Origin: Spirometra erinaceieuropaei
Taxonomy: Eukaryota; Platyhelminthes; Cestoda; Diphyllobothriidea; Diphyllobothriidae
Reading direction: 5' to 3'
DNA length: 64,000 bases
NCBI GenBank assembly: GCA_902702965.1
Contig: CACRXP010000008.1
Location: 2,882,819 to 2,946,818, forward strand
Numbering within the stretch: the stretch's first letter is position 1; the number at the start of each line of letters is the position of its first letter. Shown here piece after piece: positions 42,438 through 54,920 of the stretch. The notes under the pieces are model-generated. The model had not been told where the DNA came from and did no database searches. It saw only the letters and a list, made by a program, of their open reading frames with translations. The position numbers and the translations under genes are program-made.

Positions 42438-43125
42438 GAGATCAAACTGTTATCAAGCTGAACCCCTCACCAGGAGAAGGCTCCACTCGAGATTAATGAC
42501 GTAGGTGACTCCAGATATCTTAGAGCGAGGCTGCTGCCCAATAGACAGAGTGGGAACGACACGGTCTTGCGAATCGAGGCTGCTCGAGGGTTTTCAAAAT
42601 CTTTAGAAAGTGTCCATGGCGCCGACACGACACCTTCGCCACGAAGGTCCGTGTGTGCCGTGCAAGTGTCCCGTCAGTCCTCCCTCTTTGGTTGTGAATA
42701 TTGGGCTTTGCTCGCGGGAGGTGAGCGAGGATCATTCTTCGAGTAAAGTAAGCCGACTTCGTCTCAGATGAGACAGTCCGCGCTCGCTGTGGCAACATCG
42801 CGAGGATATCTCAGGCCATCTAAAAAAGACGACTGAGGTGGTTTGCACAAGTTCGTCGTCCGCCTCACCAGTACAGCGATGTTGCCCTCGACACGACGCC
42901 CTTGGCCACCTGGTAGCGTCGAAGAGGAGGTCCACTCAAGACCTGGGTCGACATGAAGGTAGTGGTTGAAATTTCGGTACCTGATCTCCGTTACTGGGTG
43001 AAGAGAACAAGTTAAACAGTCCAGATCCATTGGTGTAGATGGTCACGCGTAGAGACGCGCAGTCTGTGAAAAAGTCAAGGTCGGTCAGATCAGGCATGAT
43101 CGCAGCTGCACTAAGTCAAGCCAGG
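42438..43125 (+). pseudogene. Non-LTR ORF2 C-terminus, part 2
   Basis: DQTVIKLNPSPGEGSTRD continues the element interrupted at 41552. It is followed by decayed equivalents of the block at 24215: FSKSLESVHGADTTPSPRRS, SVLPLWL*ILGFARGR, ADFVSDETVRARCGNIARIS. Strongly degraded. It ends near GATCGCAGCTGCACTAAGTC. Confidence 0.65.
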
Positions 43126-43139
43126 CATGAAGAACCTGC

Positions 43140-43215
43140 AACGCAGCCCGTTCCGGGGGAGGTGCGACAGAATGTGTGGTGGGTGCTTAGCAAGTCTGCC
43201 CTACTTTGAACTAGT
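43140..43215 (-). repeat. Dispersed repeat R1, short fragment
   Basis: GGGGGAGGTGCGACAGAATG, TGGTGGGTGCTTAGCAAGTC, TGAACTAGTTCAGGTGCGGG resembles the reverse complement of the R1 part around ATCTACCGCACTCTC. Weak. Confidence 0.35.
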
Positions 43216-43699
43216 TCAGGTGCGGGCACGCAGCGAGCATCGGTGCTTGCGACGATTGAAGCGTCGTATCTCTCAACCCCTGCGCCAAAGCGAAGCCACA
43301 TCGTACAAGCAGGACCATCTGCCCGAGTCTTTCGCGGTCAGAAACTGCTTTGCACTACGAACGCGTTATACAAACGCTGGAATGGCTTAAAGACCACTTG
43401 GGATAGATTGATTAATTATCCTTATGGTCAGAAGGGTAAGCACCCCTCACTTAATTTCATGCGACTACTGTAACATGAAGTACGGGGGTAAAGCTTGGAG
43501 AGGGTGGCTAGGGATGCGCATGTGCACCTTGATGGAAAAGGAGCCTCCGAGCCAACTAAGATAGTAAGTGTGACGTGTCCCCTCGGCCCTAATATGGGGC
43601 ACAGATGTATTTCTAAAGCACACTGGACGGTCCAGGCGGATAAAGGCCTGGTTGTTACTCACGTGGACTCAATTTGTGGGCGGCCCGAATTCTGACTAA

Positions 43700-44110
43700 C
43701 CGTCTATATGACGTTGCCCTTACTGTCGTGGGTGCGAATCTCATCGGAGCCACGAAGTCTGCCCAGCAGGATCAGATGAGTTATGCAAATCTACGAAAAA
43801 TACGTAACAATTAAGTGAGCCTGATAGCCCCACCCGATGGATACTAGTTTGATTGGTTAGGAAATCCTGCTCGGGTGGTCTGCTTTTTGTGTCAGTAATA
43901 TTGGATTTCATACGTTGCAGTAAGTTGGGCGGGCAACCGGGTCAAATGTGATCAAATCCCCAGTTTCTGGTGATGGGGCTCGTAGTTTAGGTGGCTAGAA
44001 CGTGGGCTGTATTCAGGCCCTGTCGATACTGTCGTGGGTCAGAAAGTGTGATTCCCCGATGAGTACATTTGTTTGAAGTAGTGGGTTTATACATGATATA
44101 ACGATCGGAG
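43700..44110 (+). repeat. tRNA-like SINE relics (two)
   Basis: ACTGTCGTGGGTGCGAATCT, CATCGGAGCCACGAAG (43723-43759) has a T-arm/box B look. A second unit at 43977-44070 reads GGGGCTCGTAGTTTAGGTGG, CTAGAACG (box A like), GGGCTGTATTCAGGCCC (anticodon-arm like), then ACTGTCGTGGGTCAGAAAGT. Shared ACTGTCGTGGGT links them. Confidence 0.4.
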
Positions 44111-44384
44111 AATTCAAACCAACTACGCACCTGTTAGATTGTCAGTTCATGTGTCAGACGGAGCTCAGAAACACTCCCGCTATGGTTGCTAGGGCAACCA
44201 GGGGGAAGCGGCAGGGAGTGCAGCGATCTTCTTAGCAGAGCGGGAGGCGCCCACCTCCGCACGAACTCATGCCTACCATCTGGAAAGCCGACCGGTTAGT
44301 GGGTTTACCAAACTAAGTGGACATAGGTGAAGCACCATAGCCCTCTGATGACGATGAACTGCGATATGAATGCCAAATCGCGCA

Positions 44385-44560
44385 GGTAGTTGTCACGGCC
44401 GGACCCGCACCTTGGTGTTCTACTCCACATCCCCTCGTCCACAAGAAACGCCCGACCAGGATTTCAACCAACAACAAAAATGGGTCAGAAAGAGAAGAGG
44501 AGAATACAAGTCACTAGAAAATCATACACACGGCCTGTGTGTCCAGCGGGAGCCCAGTGG
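44385..44560 (+). repeat. Dispersed repeat R1, 3' part
   Basis: CGGACCCGCACCTTGGTGTT, CTACTCCACATCCCCTCGTC, GACCAGGATTTCAACCAACA, AAAATGGGTCAGAAAG match the distal R1 segment at 51236. The proximal half is absent. Confidence 0.55.
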
Positions 44561-44990
44561 TGTGACTGCTGAAGTAGTAAAGGGAAGCGGTATCCCATAG
44601 CATGTAAATGGAGAAGATAGCAAAAAAATTCAGGGCGGTCTCCTCCGTTTAAAGCAGTGCAGTATACGGAGTTTACATTCCTATTCACAGTTCCCCAAAA
44701 GTGCACCTCAGCCAGCTCAGGCGGAAACACCATCTTCCCAAGAGGTTGGTACTCTGCAAGGGTAATTAGATATGAGGGCAGACAGTGCTTCTTTGGAGCG
44801 GCCTCATTAAAGCAAAGGAAATGAGTGTGCGTGTGTCTTCATCCGTGACCTGCGTAAACAAACGAGCCGTTGTAATTCTGTAATACCGTGCAGGAGCGCG
44901 GGGGCGGACGGGCTGAAATGACGCGAATGTCAAAATCCCTAGCAGTGATCAACGTTCAGTCCGCTTAGATCAAGCAGATTTAAAGAATCT
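44561..44990. other. No recognised feature
   Basis: No repeat ends or exons recognised. Confidence 0.4.
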
Positions 44991-44999
44991 ATTGGCAGG

Positions 45000-45395
45000 C
45001 TGCTGTGGCTTGCGTGTGGCACGCGTAGACGAGTCGTTCAGTTTCGTCAACACGCGCACCCGCCTCGACATTGTCTTACCACTGGCGAAGTGTGAGCGTG
45101 GGTCACGCGGTGAAGAAGCCGCCTGCGATAGTCGACCTACCACCGCAGTTTCGGACCATCACACCTATCCTCTAGCCCGTTCCATATTAAGTCCGGTGTT
45201 AGCCAAGGTTGCATCCTGTCGCTCTGCCTATACCATCGCGCCTTTGACCGGATTCCCGGAAGGCCTCCGCGCAGGAAGTGGTGCGCCGGAAATATTACTC
45301 TGCCCACAGCATGTACCAGCAGGAGTGAACGAGGTCGCTAAACCAGTCGTGACCTATCTCATGAACTCGGATAACGGAATCTGATGCGAGAATTT
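45000..45395 (+). pseudogene. Relic of non-LTR reverse transcriptase
   Basis: GTTAGCCAAGGTTGCATCCTG translates VSQGCIL, the motif SGVRQGCILSP of the element at 40880. The flanks are too mutated to follow, and stops occur in all frames. GCGTGTGGCACGCGTAGACG near 45012 is the R2-end motif. Confidence 0.45.
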
Positions 45396-48110
45396 CTGGA
45401 CGCCTTTAACATTGAGCATTTTGTTCGCTCATCCACTTCATTCAATAAAATGTCCTTTACTTGTGCAGAAATTGTGTTTACGTAATTATACCAAGTAAAA
45501 TATCAGTAACTTTGAACGAAAATGGACTTCGGAGTATATTCGTGCAATTTCCTATGCTAATACATGTCCTAGACTCCGGTTACGCATCTGAGCGACTTTT
45601 TCATTGAAAGGACAGTAATGTACCCGCGAGAGTTTTAATAAACAGACTTAGCCGAACGTGAAAATTTATTTTATGTTCGATGTTAACTGTGGTAATCAAC
45701 CTGCTAACACAAAGGTTGTTTAAAGAAAATCAGAGGTTTTATCAATTCCTAAATGTCAAATTAGCAGAGCTGTGCGATTTAGTGTCCTAAAATGCAGTAA
45801 TAACGCAGATACGGATTCCTTCGTTTAAATGGGCTGAAATTGTTTTGCCGTTTGGAAAATTCAACCTGATGTCACATAAATGACCAACACCGAATGAGCA
45901 TTTCCAGCTTTAAACATATGAAACACTAATTGTCGTGTAGTTTAGCTTCTGTGCATATCTTATTCAGACATAGAACGAGCAAAACATTAATAGTTTCAGC
46001 AAAATATCAGTATTTATATGGGCGCTCTGCCGTGCATTCATAATTGAAGAACAGAGGCTAAAAGCGAGCAAAAACAGTGAAAATGGCCTCAATGTATAGA
46101 GAAAGGCATGTTCTTACGTTTACGGAAGAAAAATATTAGTATTTCTTAGGAACGCAAAAGAAACGGCCAAAAGTGTCAAATTTGTACTTGGCCTCATCGT
46201 GCAAAAATGCAAAGTACACAAAGATCCGTCAACGGAGTGCAGTAATAAAGCACTTCTCAAAGAGGTAACTTATTAAGGAAAGTTTTATTATTGTTCGAAA
46301 GCATATTCGTTGCTGACATTCGTTGTGGACAGTCATTTTTTCGAAAATGAAGTTTGATGTTTGAATGAGTCTTCATATGTGACCCAAACGACCATCTTTG
46401 TGAAAAGGAGCGCCCGAGCACTCACTAATTCGGTAAATGCCTTCAAGAAAAATCTTATTTTAAAGTTCTTAACAGACAGGTAATTCAGAATCTGTCTTTA
46501 TGGACGATCCGGTGAAAACACTGGAAATCATGAAGTACTCAGCAGCATTTCGAGGCCGATCTGAAACTGAACATTATCAAAAACGAACGAAAAGTGTAAA
46601 TTAATCTAACGGAAGAAATTTCCTCTCTATAAACAGAAAATGGTACGTTTATGATCACGCCTGTCAGTTCTATTTAAATTTATTAGGCACCGACCGGCCT
46701 CATGGCATGTCACCTTATGAAAACTTTTGTTCCTACGACGTCGCAATCGGTAAAATCAAGCAAAATCCTGCTTCTCTTGTTGAAACCCATCCCATTTACT
46801 TCATGTGCGGCAAAAAATAGCACTACTCACTGAAAAACTGTGTAGGCAGTTGACAAACCGTGACATAAGAAATCACACTACTTATTAAACGATATTTAAA
46901 TGTAAACTTCACTAAAACAGTATTAATAGATGTGATTTTATGTCTACTTTCATATTTACTATGTTTTTGGTATGAGAAAGAATTGTATACATTTAAAAAC
47001 GAAGTTTACTAAATTAGAGCCATTTCTGACGTTTTCGGGATATTGCGCTTTTCTAAATAAATCGGAATTTCTAAACAACGCAACACTGTCTTTAATGTTC
47101 CAGCGGGATGAAATTAGCGATTTCATGTAACTCGAAGGAAGTCGTTGCCACATAGGCACAGTAAGGATATAGCCGTATAAGGTGATGCAACCTTCGTCAA
47201 GCAATTCAGCACAACTGCGAGGATGTCGAGGCGAGGTCATAAAGGAACAGGAGGATTGGTATTCAAAAACGGCATCCGATAAACGGCACTCTTGTCTATG
47301 TAACAGGTCCCGTTGACGCGACGGATGTGCTGGCTTCAATAAATTTGCCCGCTTTTATTTCCTCTAATCCACCTCGGGACATTTTTCAGCCCGGACGTCA
47401 AAAAGTTGATTCCTAGGACAATTCGAACTAAATTTTCATCTTTATGACAAAGTTGTCTTCTCACATGGCCTGTTCGTTGCCAAAAATGAAGCGTTCTTGG
47501 CGAGCTCTACTTAGCGAAATCCGCACTTTTCATCTGCGCTGCGTAACGCTGTTTAGGAAATTTTTTGCCAAAATGCTGCCTAATTCAAATGAAATCGTAC
47601 TTTCTCTGTCACATACACACAAACACACACCTCAACTGCGAGGTCGGCAGAGGTCGAGATAGTCAACAAAAGACCTAATAGCGCCCGGTAACTGCGTTGC
47701 AAGAACCGGTAACCACCCCAAATTCAATTGTTCCCCCCCCCCGCTTCCGTCACTGATCGCAGCCGGAGGGTCAAGTAGTCAGGGTGGTCGAAAGCGACCG
47801 TTCTTTCCTGTGGTCCCATATGGATAACTTCTGGCTAGCAGTTGGCTAGAACCAGTTTAAATACCGCTAAGTGCCTACGGGGCGCGATGCTGCCGCACCT
47901 TCTACCGACGACAGAAGCTAGTCATCTTTGTGAACCACAAAGAGGCAAACGCAGGGTTCGCAAGGTACCCTAAGCTACTTCTCATGGCAAACCCAAATTT
48001 GGGTCCCCTATTATCGGGGTACACACTAACATTCACTCTTTTTTAAATATACACCACGAGCCTCAGTTACTCGGAGTGGATAGCGTGTGTATTAATCCGA
48101 TAACATGGAA
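45396..48110. other. AT-rich region, no recognised gene
   Basis: Lower GC than its surroundings. A second copy of repeat X lies at 46318-46510. A 126-codon minus frame at 46959-47339 (HPSRQRDLLHRQECRLSDAV and on) is the longest unexplained frame here, with no domain recognised and no convincing splice sites. CACACAAACACACAC occurs near 47612 and a C-run near 47731. Confidence 0.4.
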
Positions 48111-48118
48111 AAGACGTA

Positions 48119-49027
48119 CAGTAGGTGGGCTAACTCATGAAATGTCAACCGAAATTCCGAAATGCGTTTTCATTTCAAAAAGATTAATTAAGTATGATTG
48201 TAAAACTAAACATCGTGCAGCATAATTCTATAACAATTCAGTTACTACTGGATGCCGGGTTTTGAGCGAACGTCTTTCCGGCTGCATGCAGAAACTATAC
48301 TCTGTAAAAAATGACTACTTCAGTAGCACGCATTCTCCTCACTGATTTTCGATGCCCTTAAAAATTCAATTATATTTCATGGAAAACATGCACAAAAATA
48401 TTCTTTTGCGCGGTCGGTAGAAAATGAAGTATTCTTCCAATGTTAAACTCGAAGGAAGGGTTTAAATCGGTTTTAAAAAGTTTGTTATTGTGAGATCCTT
48501 TAAAACCGTGAACTGTCCGTTCATAAGACGTCATGTTTCTGCATTTTCCGTAGAAAACTGTATGGTTTTCCGTACGCAGAAAATGTGCGGCTTGTAGTTT
48601 GGAAACCCTGAATGCAAGTGTAACGGCAGACCGGGTTCAAAATTAATTTGGAATTGGAAAAGGTTTTGAAAACCGAATTATATCCATTCTTCGTGTATGA
48701 AATTGGAAGAAGACGTAGGTTTCTACCGAATAAGAAAAATAATGAATATGCTTAGGCCTGTTTTCTTTGAAATATAATTAAATCTTTAAGGGCATCGAAA
48801 ATCAATCGAGAATATGCACGCTACTTAAGTAGTCATTTTTACAGAGTGTAGTTTTTGCACGCAGCCGAAAAGACGTTCGTTCGAATGCCGGCATTCTGCG
48901 GTAACTGAATTATTATAGAATTATGCTGCAAGATGATTAGTTTTACAACCTTACTTGATTGGTCTTTTCGAAGCGAAAACGCATGTGGGAATTTAGGTTG
49001 ACATTTCATGAGTTAGCCCACCTACTG
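48119..49027. mobile_element. Long-TIR miniature element, family M1, copy 6
   Basis: CAGTAGGTGGGCTAACTCAT to ATGAGTTAGCCCACCTACTG, perfect 20-base ends with TA flanks. At 909 bp it is slightly shorter than its sisters, through loss in the centre. Confidence 0.9.
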
Positions 49028-49369
49028 TACAGCTAATATGTCCAAGCTACCTCCAAGTATGTAGGGGGAGGGGGAATTTTACAGTAAAAAAACTAGACTA
49101 TAATACCTGTTTCTGGGTTACACGGCATAACCATCACCAGCCAGTCGCAACCCAAATAAAAGCAAGACCCCGTCCTAAGTTGACATTTCAGTCGAATACT
49201 TAAGCAGTGAGCCACGGGTTCCCTTCCCGTCGGTTGCGGTCGGGAACATTTAGCGGTGCGTGGGAGCAGTGTCCACTGATCACGGGACGATTGCATTTTG
49301 GTCCTGGGAGACCCGAGCTGGAACCCCTGGCAGACGGTGGCACAAAAACAATCAATCAAAAATCGGGAG

Positions 49370-49445
49370 GGATAACCAACAGAGGGGAAGCGAGAGACCG
49401 AAGTGGCGACTTCTAACTAATTATCTGTCATTAGCTGGTCTAGAA
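49370..49445 (-). repeat. SINE core, diverged copy
   Basis: AGGGGAAGCGAGAGACCGAAG, TGGCGACTTCTAACTAATTA, TCTGTCATTAGCTGGTC is a weak reverse-complement match to the SINE core. Low confidence. Confidence 0.35.
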
Positions 49446-49965
49446 GGCTGCAAGTCATGGGCAGTTAGGATTATCACAGTCATTTGAAAGGTTCTCCACG
49501 AGTGAGCGTGCACAGTGCGTCCGTTAAAAGAAAGACAAGACATGGCCTGTGGCACCCACTGACTAAAAAGTCCAGTCAAGTTACGAAAAAGCAAACTCAT
49601 ATTCCCTCACACGCACGGCTTACCATCATCCTTCTCGCAAAAGGAGGTAAACAGCTGACGGTCAAGCGGCGAAAAGTTCTGCAGGGAGGGGGGGGGGGAG
49701 ATAGAAGGCAATTTGAAAATAAAGAGTAGACAGTAATCACTAATGACAGATTGGCGAGACGATATGTAGGATGGACCAAACCAGAAGTCGTACGCTGTAA
49801 TACAAATGGCCCTATTTCCGTAGCCTAACTTTAACTCTGATCTTAGCCCTAACGCTAACCGTTCCTAGCCCTAACCACAATCCACCCGGAATTTGGTGCG
49901 ATGCGGAGGGAAGGGGGCCCTGCATCAGGCACATAGTGTGATCTGTGCTCCCATTAGTTAGAACA
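49446..49965. other. No gene; CCTAAC-type tract
   Basis: TTAGCCCTAACGCTAACCG and TAGCCCTAACCACAATCC (about 49843-49880) are telomere-like. A G-run lies near 49686. Confidence 0.4.
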
Positions 49966-49967
49966 TA

Positions 49968-50955
49968 CAGTGCGTGACCTATCTCATGAAATGTTGGCTG
50001 AAATTCTGAAATGCGTGTTCGATTAGGAGGGATTACTTGGTCGCGGTTGTAATACTGATTATCTTGCGGCATACTCTTATAACATTTTGGACTCGGCAGG
50101 ACGTCAGCTTTTAAATGCACTTCTTTTCAATCTCCTGTAGAAAGTGTGCTCGGTAAAAAATGACTACTTAAGTAGCATGCATTTTTCCATTGATTTTCGA
50201 TGGTCTTGCAAATTCAAATATATTTTTTAGAAACCATAAAAATATGCTTTCTTTTAGTCAATCAATAGAGAATCACGTCTTCTTTATATTTTATTTCTAA
50301 GGAAGGAGTATACTGAGGTTGTAAAAATGTTTCTAATTATGAGACTTTTTAAGACCGCGAATTGTCAATTCACATAGCATCGTACCTGGCCGTTTACCAC
50401 TGCTCCTCATGAAATGTACAACATGGTCCGCATCCATTGCAAAATTTATGGACCCTGTTTAATATCTCTTTGATGACATAGAAAAGTATGGGATTTTCTT
50501 CACGTGGAACGCATGCACCTTGTAGAGTGTAATCACTAAGCGCTAATGCAACGAATGTTCAGGCTCCAAATTTTTCGGCAATTAGAAAACTTTTTTAAAA
50601 CCTAATTATACTCCTTCCTTAAGTATAAAATATAGAAAAGACGTGGTTTTCTATTGATTGACTAAAAGAAAGCACATTTTTGTTTGTGGTTTCTTTGAAA
50701 GATATTTGAATTTCCAAGACCATCGAAAATCAATGGGGAAAATGCATGCTACTTAAATAGTCATTTTTACCCTGCACGCTTTCTACAGGAGATTGAAAAG
50801 AAGTGCATTTAAAAGCTGACATCCTGCCGAGTCCAGAATGTTATAAGAGTATGCCTTAAGATAATCAGTATCACAACCGCGACCAAGTAATCCTTCCTAA
50901 TCGAAAACGAATTTCAGAATTTCAGCCAACATTTCATGAGATAGGTCACGCACTG
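49968..50955. mobile_element. Long-TIR miniature element, family M2, copy 2
   Basis: CAGTGCGTGACCTATCTCAT to ATGAGATAGGTCACGCACTG, perfect 20-base ends, TA flanks, 988 bp, arms mirrored for about 400 bases. Confidence 0.9.
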
Positions 50956-51235
50956 TACACCCGGGATTGACCGGATGTAGGCGTTTTTGATCAACCCTCA
51001 TAAATCTTCGTGTTAAAATTTTGAATTACGACAATTGTCCGATTCCTAACGATATGAAGGCCAGTCCTCCATAGTATGCTGGGTTTTTATTGAAAGTCCG
51101 ACAGAACGGTAGCCCAAATTCCCAGACGCACTTTCTGTGAGCGAATAAGGCAAAAATGCTGACCAAATCGCGTCAAGGTCGTTCACCTTCCCAACGAGCG
51201 ATCTCAGACTCGCTGGCCCGCAGCCGCCACTCGAC

Positions 51236-51690
51236 CTGGACACGACGGTTCGACCGTTGTGCTCCGCAGGCACGGCGAGTTCCCCGTGATTTAGTTTATA
51301 GTGAGTGTAGACCCGCGTAGCATCTACCGCACTTTCTCCTCCTCCCCAACTGGACCCGGTGTCAAGACAGTCAAGGAGACCGGAGGCGAGAGCGAGAGCG
51401 CAGGAGGATAGCGCGGTCAACCCCGCACCTTGGCACTCCACTCCACACCTCCTGGTGCACACAATATTTGACCAGGATTTTAACCAAAAGCAAAAAATGG
51501 GGTCGGCGGCAGGGATCCCAGTTGGCGTCACGTGAGCCCGAAACTGGACCTGCCACCGCACCCCGAATGTTGGCATTCGTTATGGTTCGCGACTCAGATA
51601 AGGCCTGCTGGGCACCGACCCGGCCCTCGTGTTGGTCCAGTGCATCTACTGCGTGGCCCGTTTAGGGGGGCAAGGCACGGACGCACGTGT
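51236..51690 (+). repeat. Dispersed repeat R1, copy h (long)
   Basis: GACACGACGGTTCGACCGTT, CCGTGATTTAGTTTATAGTG, TAGCATCTACCGCACTTTCT, CCCGGTGTCAAGACAGTCAA, TTGACCAGGATTTTAACCAA and, further on, GAATGTTGGCATTCGTTATG in family order. It underlies the 176-codon minus frame here, which is therefore not a gene. Confidence 0.65.
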
Positions 51691-51800
51691 GTCCAGACAG
51701 GCACAGCCACTCATGCGCCACCTGAACACGCCACCCCTACACCGAACTTCACACTTCACACAATCTGTCCTCGTAAGTGTTCTCTAGCCGGGCCTGGCTT

Positions 51801-51905
51801 AAAGAAGGAGATACGGTAGCTGGGACAAGAGCTTTATTAGCCTGACATTTCGGATTCCTGCTCGAACCCATCATCGGAGACTAAAGCAGATACGGGCCTG
51901 GCTGT
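51801..51905 (-). mobile_element. Solo PLE-1 3' tail
   Basis: AAAGAAGGAGATACGGTAGC, AAGAGCTTTATTAGCCTGAC, then the hammerhead region with core CCGATGA and GAAATG instead of CTGATGA and GAAACG. No coding part. Confidence 0.65.
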
Positions 51906-51942
51906 TTATCGGCCCTATCCAAAGAGCGACCTCATTTTACAT

Positions 51943-51962
51943 CTGTCTGTCTGTCTGTCTCT
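51943..51962. repeat. (TCTG)n microsatellite
   Basis: About five TCTG units. Confidence 0.8.
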
Positions 51963-52700
51963 GAAATCCATTTCATCATGCGGACAAGCCGGGCAGACGA
52001 CATCTAAGCTATCAGGGCAGGCCCGTCTCCCGGGGCTTCCTGTTGTCGTCGTCGTCTCGCAGGTACACATCGCCCGGCAGATCCAGGTGGTTGATAGTTC
52101 GAGCCCCGAAACGCAATAGACGTGCTGTGGTAAGATGAACTACAACCCTTGCATAAGATAGTCAGTGAATACTCCCAAGTAGCCGTACTGACTAAAAAAC
52201 GGCTAAGAATTTAATATCACTCACAAAAAGAAGATACGCGTAGACATTTGGTGCACTGACTCTGGCAGATCACAAATTTAAAAAAAAACTCCTTTGAAAG
52301 GACACGCTATGGACATGGTCTGCGACGCACAGAGAGACACAATTCATTGGGGACAGGTGAATATCATGAATATTAACTAGCCGACAAAAAGTAGTCACGC
52401 TGGAGGCGTCAGGTAAGGCAGTCAAGACTAGGGGGGGGGGCGAAGGTACTGATGCGGCGACTTTGTGCAAATTAAAACCCATGAGGCAACCTAGAGGGGG
52501 AAGGAGAGTGATAGGTGGTCGCATACCTACGTCCCATGAGAAAAACAGACGGGGAACATTGACGGCATAAGTCGATGTCCGCGTCGTAAGCGACACAATG
52601 TTCCCGATGAATACATACGAATGTCGGGAGTTTGAACAATTCGCGGGGAGTGAGTAGTAATCACCGATAAGGCAAAATGTAACAGTTCGAGAGATTTTGT
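51963..52700. other. No recognised feature
   Basis: GTCGTCGTCGTC near 52034 and a G-run near 52432; no gene or repeat ends. Confidence 0.4.
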
Positions 52701-52719
52701 CAGCGTTCCGGGCGCCTTT

Positions 52720-53325
52720 GGTCCGAAAAGATTACGAAAGAGGGGTTGCAATGTTAATATCATGCAGTATCATGCCAAAATGTCCCAGTCCTGCCAGAAT
52801 GTCGGCTTGCGAACGACCGCCTGCAGAAACTACACTCCGTAAAATACGACGATTTAAGCAGCATAACTTTTTCTCTTCGATTTCTGGTGCCCTAAATAAT
52901 TCAAATAAATTATTTGTAGAAAACATACACAAAATTTGCCTTCTTGCACTCATTTTGTGGCAAATCATGTCTTCTGAAAATTTTATACCTTTAAAAAAAG
53001 AATCAGCTATATAAAAGTTTCCAATTATGAGGTCTGTGAAAAATCCATTCATAAAGAGGTGTATTTGCATATTTATTAATGCCGCTTTGGAAGTACACAA
53101 TACGGTCCACATGCACTGCAAAATTTTATAAGTTTTACATGATGTCCTTTTAGTAACATATATATATATATATAGATGATTTTTCCTTAGACGGAAAATA
53201 CGCAGCTTGCGGTTTGGAAGCTTAGGATTATGCTGCATGATAATTAGCATGACAACCCAACTTAGTTGATCTTTTCAAATCAAAAACACATTTCAGCACT
53301 TCATTTCCTGAGATGGTGAACCCGC
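52720..53325. mobile_element. Degenerate long-TIR miniature element
   Basis: CCGAAAAGATTACGAAAGAG, GCAATGTTAATATCATGCAG and GCAGAAACTACACTCCGTAA on the left; ATTATGCTGCATGATAATTA, TTGATCTTTTCAAATC and CACATTTCAGCACTTC on the right correspond to mirrored arm landmarks of M1/M2. A TA microsatellite (53159-53174) lies inside. The 172-codon minus frame here is a by-product of the element. Confidence 0.6.
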
Positions 53326-53770
53326 TGCACTCTGAACAATTTTTCATCAAATTAATTGGCTAGTACAAATACATCTCAAAGCCAATTAAAAAGTGATTAC
53401 AGGGGCCGTAGCGAAGGGTTGAGTAACTCCATGCTTAGCTCCTGAACATTGCCTGGTTTCAGGATACTAGCCCTTGTAACATTCATGTGCCAACCTGCCC
53501 TGTACTTTGCCGTTTTGCGCCTGTTAGACCCGATATTACGTCGTCTCCCTGTCCTAAGCCCTTAATGCGTCATAAGGAGCGGCATTATACACCCCAACCG
53601 TCCGATAAATTCAAGAACTCCAGTCAAAAAAACTTCAAATGGCACGCCATTACCTTGCAAACATAAGAACTTCCGAAAAAATAAAAGCAGACTAAGTTAA
53701 CTGTTTGGGACTGTTTGAAGATAAGGAGAGATTACTAATCTTATTTGTAAGATAAAAACGAATATTTCAG

Positions 53771-54130
53771 AAGGGGGTGGTATGTAACCCTACCTGGGGA
53801 GACCGCGGCTAGCTGAAAACCTAACGCCAACCATAGTAATGCCTTCAGTGGGAAATCTCTAGCCTGTATGCATAGAATTAAAAACCAAGCCATTATCCCA
53901 AATTCAAACTATAGCCCCAGTCTATGAACCCTTTCCTAAATCATATCCCAACTAACACCAATGTCAACCGTTATCCAGGCTTTGACTTTCGGCACAAAAC
54001 GGGCAATTTTAATAACGATAACGCTATTGGAGGTCAAAAGCTGCTCCCCGCGTAACCTCTTTCGTGACCTACTGCCAGGCAAACCGAAAAGCGCACCAAC
54101 TACACAGGGGGGGCTACATACCCTGTCCTT
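53771..54130 (+). mobile_element. TIR element T1, copy 2
   Basis: Left end AAGGGGGTGGTATGTAACCC and right end GGGCTACATACCCTGTCCTT are imperfect inverted repeats. The interior aligns over its length with 55251-55652 (CATGCCTTCAGTGG-type, CTATTGGAGGTCAAAAGCT, CTACTGCCAGGCAAACCG). Confidence 0.65.
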
Positions 54131-54635
54131 ACCTACAACACTTCCTATTTTTACTCTGCTAGTGCATTGGGGGCAGATTCGTGATTAAAGAATTTCGTCT
54201 CCAAGGTCAAGAGCAAATTTTTCCCGGTAGACAGTTGTGTAAGCTTTTGCAATTTTTCTAGAAATTCCGCAATCGAAAATTTAGAGGGGCAACCGTTATA
54301 TCGCCGAATGACGTGATTTGCATTCAAATTGCTATTCTTTAGGCAGCCCGGTTTGTAATGTCGAATTCGGGGTTTTAGCAATTTGGCCACAACTAATCGA
54401 ACTGAACTACCTGACCGAGTCTTAAGAAGGGATGTATGTCGCCAGCGTCAAGTCAACATCTCTGTAAATTTCAGCCATAAAACTGTCACAGTCTGACCGG
54501 AATTCTGTATGATCCAAAGTAAGAGGTCTAAAACAGCGCCATGGCTGACCCGTCAGATCGCAGCGTCAAGTTTACGTCCTTCACCTGTCAGAGCACGAGA
54601 TCGTCTTCCACACGGATATCCCGATTCATGTAGTT
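54131..54635. other. No recognised feature
   Basis: The first 55 bases (CTATTTTTACTCTGCTAGTG, GGCAGATTCGTG) are still shared with the flank of the T1 copy at 55251. The rest is unremarkable. Confidence 0.4.
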
Positions 54636-54639
54636 GGGT

Positions 54640-54900
54640 CCGGGTCGTGTGTGGCTCGCGTAGGCGGATTGTTTGGCTTTGTTAGTCACTGTGTCCGAGG
54701 TCAAACCCAGTCATCCTGACATGCTCTTCTTATCAGAGCAATGTGGGTGAGGGAAGACAGAGTGCGGTAGATAGTGCTCAAGTATGCTTCAGTATGACAT
54801 ACTCCACGCGCTAGTGCTGTGCCTAATCCATGGGATGAACGGCGAACATCGTTGCTCGCAAAATTTGACAGGTCCTGACAGACCGCTGCAGCGTTACAGC
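54640..54900 (-). repeat. Dispersed repeat R2, copy c
   Basis: GGTCGTGTGTGGCTCGCGTA, CAGTCATCCTGACATGCTC, TATCAGAGCAATGTGGGTGA, GAGTGCGGTAGATAGTGC, in the same order as 14555-14800. Confidence 0.5.
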
Positions 54901-54920
54901 CGGTCACTGTGTGATCATAG

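Noticed and set aside
51046..51576. 176-codon minus-strand frame
   Set aside because: Lies over dispersed repeat R1, which has no conserved frame in its other copies.
52732..53250. 172-codon minus-strand frame
   Set aside because: Lies inside a degenerate long-arm miniature element; sister copies do not keep the frame.
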